From Paramuribaculum sp. (lineage in GTDB: Bacteria > Bacteroidota > Bacteroidia > Bacteroidales > Muribaculaceae): 8,986 bases of DNA. The translations under genes were made by a program, and so were the position numbers. Of this stretch, positions 7,988-8,986 are shown one piece after another (position 1 is the stretch's first letter; each line of letters starts with the position of its first letter). The stretch spans positions 1 through 8,986 of the forward strand of contig JAIDXA010000161.1 in the NCBI GenBank assembly GCA_029058705.1, written 5' to 3'. The notes below the pieces were generated by a model. That model worked only from the letters and a program-made list of their open reading frames with translations, was not told the origin of the DNA and did not search any database.

Positions 7988-8481
7988 TGATGAAATATTT
8001 TACCATAATAGCATTCTTTGCCCTATGTTTTACCAGTATGATTTATTCTTCAGAATGTGATACAGGTAAATGCAGAAGAGAAATACAAAGGGATTCAGGT
8101 CGTAAATATTTATGCTATGAATTTGGCATTTCCAACATAGTTAAAGTATATATTGCCGATGGAGACACCATGTGTGATGTTTCAATTCTTGATGGTAAAG
8201 GAAATTGTGCTTCAACTACATGTCAGAAATCTCCTATTTTAAAATGGGGTTTCAATGAAATGGCAAATGAGATAGCAAAGTCTTCGATAAAAGAAGATAG
8301 CGTCTATAACTCAGTTTATTACAGGTTGTCAATCCTAAGAGACAGCACTCAGAACGTTGTATCGTCATCAACATTGCTAACTGACTATAGCGATGATGTT
8401 GAGAAAAAAATAAGCGAACTTAAGACTTTCATGGTTGAACAATGGATTCCAATTTTAAAAGAAAGCAATAGTATTCGCTAA
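7987..8481 (+). CDS. Small exported six-cysteine protein, candidate immunity protein
   Basis: The start is set at the ATG at 7987, which overlaps the toxin stop by one base (TGATG). A TTG at 7984 and a second ATG at 7990 are in frame, so the start is uncertain by one codon either way. The 164-aa product has a signal peptide (MMKYFTIIAFFALCFTSMIYS) and no lipobox. The mature part has six cysteines (24, 29, 43, 63, 74, 79), all in its first half, which would allow three disulfides in the periplasm. The second half is acidic and probably helical (DYSDDVEKKISELKTFMVEQW). I recognise no family. Its place directly behind a polymorphic toxin tip, its tight coupling and its AT-rich composition shared with the tip suggest an immunity protein for the metallopeptidase. 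It could instead be a secreted accessory factor. Confidence 0.75.
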   Translation: MMKYFTIIAFFALCFTSMIYSSECDTGKCRREIQRDSGRKYLCYEFGISNIVKVYIADGDTMCDVSILDGKGNCASTTCQKSPILKWGFNEMANEIAKSSIKEDSVYNSVYYRLSILRDSTQNVVSSSTLLTDYSDDVEKKISELKTFMVEQWIPILKESNSIR

Positions 8482-8496
8482 ATAGCACCGGGATTA

Positions 8497-8682
8497 AGAA
8501 ACTGTTTAAATTTACTACGAAAAAAATGCTATAAATCATTCTTGTGGGTTTATTGAGGTCTTTTATGGTTGTTTTCACCGAGTCCCATCGGTCACATAGC
8601 CCGCTATGCTCCCTCTTCCACTCGTAAAAACACCTCATAAAATCCTCTCAATTAATCCCACAACTAAATTTAAACAGTTTCT
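8497..8682. repeat. Long imperfect palindrome (MITE- or REP-like), downstream copy
   Basis: The ends are a perfect 18-base inverted repeat: AGAAACTGTTTAAATTTA at 8497-8514 and its complement at 8665-8682. The inner arms are also complementary: TTGTGGGTTTATTGAGG (from about 8544) against TTGTGGGATTAATTGAGAGG read from 8664 on the other strand. They meet at CATAGC-CC-GCTATG (8595-8608). As in the upstream copy, about 27 bases near 8515-8542 are present in the left arm only. If the repeat ends are taken as GAAACTG, the element is flanked by TAA on both sides (8495-8497 and 8682-8684), a possible 3-base target duplication. It starts 15 bases after the last operon stop and could also end transcription, although there is no classic U-tract terminator. 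Confidence 0.75.
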
Positions 8683-8706
8683 AAGAGTATATTCATCAGC
8701 CGATAG

Positions 8707-8880
8707 TGGTTGCTTTTCTGTGAGCTTCTGCAAGAAGATAAGGTCGGGGACAACATCAGTTCGGTTGTTGTTGATGTATTAAATGGATATAAGATGACGT
8801 GTTGTTTTAATACTGTGCCGAGTCTTGCATTTCAGTCAATAATGAGAAATAATCCGGGTGGGAAGTACCTGAGGAAATAG
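8707..8880 (+). pseudogene. Short open stretch, possible remnant of a gene's 3' end
   Basis: Between the TAG at 8704-8706 and the TAG at 8878-8880 one frame is open for 57 codons and reads like protein (QEDKVGDNISSVVVDVLNGY, later NTVPSLAFQSIMRNNPGGKY). The first ATG comes only at about codon 31, and there is no promoter or leader. It lies directly behind the palindromic element. It may be the leftover tail of an older gene, for example a displaced toxin or immunity cassette, but I recognise no family and the length could occur by chance. The rest of 8683-8924 shows nothing I can name. Confidence 0.2.
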
Positions 8881-8924
8881 TTTGGGGCGTTACTTATGGT
8901 ATAACAATTTAATAGATTAGAGTC

Positions 8925-8986
8925 ATGAAATGGGACATAGGCAAATACAAGAGCTATATCTTAGCCTTACGTTTTGAAATTATCGG
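8925..8986 (+). CDS. Possible start of a next gene, cut by the window edge
   Basis: An ATG at 8925 opens a frame that runs to the window end (MKWDIGKYKSYILALRFEII, plus a further partial codon). The sequence before it (ATAACAATTTAATAGATTAG) is AT-rich, as is usual before Bacteroidota genes, but I see no clear TAnnTTTG box; TAGTTTG at 8878-8884 is one base too short. The start has no signal peptide, unlike all four operon genes. The product is not identifiable from 20 residues. Confidence 0.35.
   Translation, partial: MKWDIGKYKSYILALRFEII

Noticed and set aside
645..8070. CDTG motif with a nearby cysteine in both the first and last operon genes
   Set aside because: Apart from CDTG and scattered cysteines I see no alignable similarity between the two proteins, so the match is probably chance.
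8429..8638. Minus-strand open frame across the end of the operon and the downstream palindrome
   Set aside because: It runs through the repeat element and into the end of the last gene, with no promoter or protein-like features; it is a by-product of the palindrome.

Overview
The window looks like a piece of a Bacteroidales chromosome (Bacteroidota), possibly a gut lineage such as Muribaculaceae or Bacteroides. The main evidence is the promoter in front of the operon, TTTG-N21-TATTTTTG, which fits the Bacteroidota primary sigma factor pattern (TTTG about 19-21 bases before TAnnTTTG). Shine-Dalgarno sequences are lacking, and the YD/RHS proteins belong to the clade-specific DUF6443 type. No rRNA, tRNA, CRISPR array or intact transposase gene is seen.

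The centre (516-8481) is one plus-strand operon of four genes, all with Sec-type signal peptides. In order they are: a 367-aa exported protein whose last ~80 residues resemble a type IX secretion sorting domain; a 960-aa RHS/YD-repeat protein carrying the N-terminal half of an RHS shell; a 1155-aa protein with DUF6443, YD repeats, an RHS-associated core and a C-terminal HEXXGH metallopeptidase-like domain; and a 164-aa exported protein with six cysteines after its signal peptide. The last three are translationally coupled: an ATGA overlap joins genes 2 and 3, and a TGATG overlap joins genes 3 and 4. I read this as a polymorphic-toxin locus. Two polypeptides build the RHS cocoon (compare TcB/TcC of ABC toxins), the variable toxin tip follows the core, and the last gene is the candidate immunity protein. 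Delivery and immunity roles are inference.

The operon lies between two long imperfect palindromes (about 154-356 and 8497-8682). Their terminal repeats differ, but they share a 28-base centre (25 of 28 identical) around CATAGC-N2-GCTATG, and in both an extra segment is present only in the left arm. They look like two members of a non-coding mobile or structural repeat family.

At the left edge (1-109) there may be the start of a minus-strand gene with its own promoter-like box. On the right, 8683-8924 holds no convincing gene apart from a short open stretch that may be a gene remnant, and a possible new gene begins at 8925 and runs out of the window.
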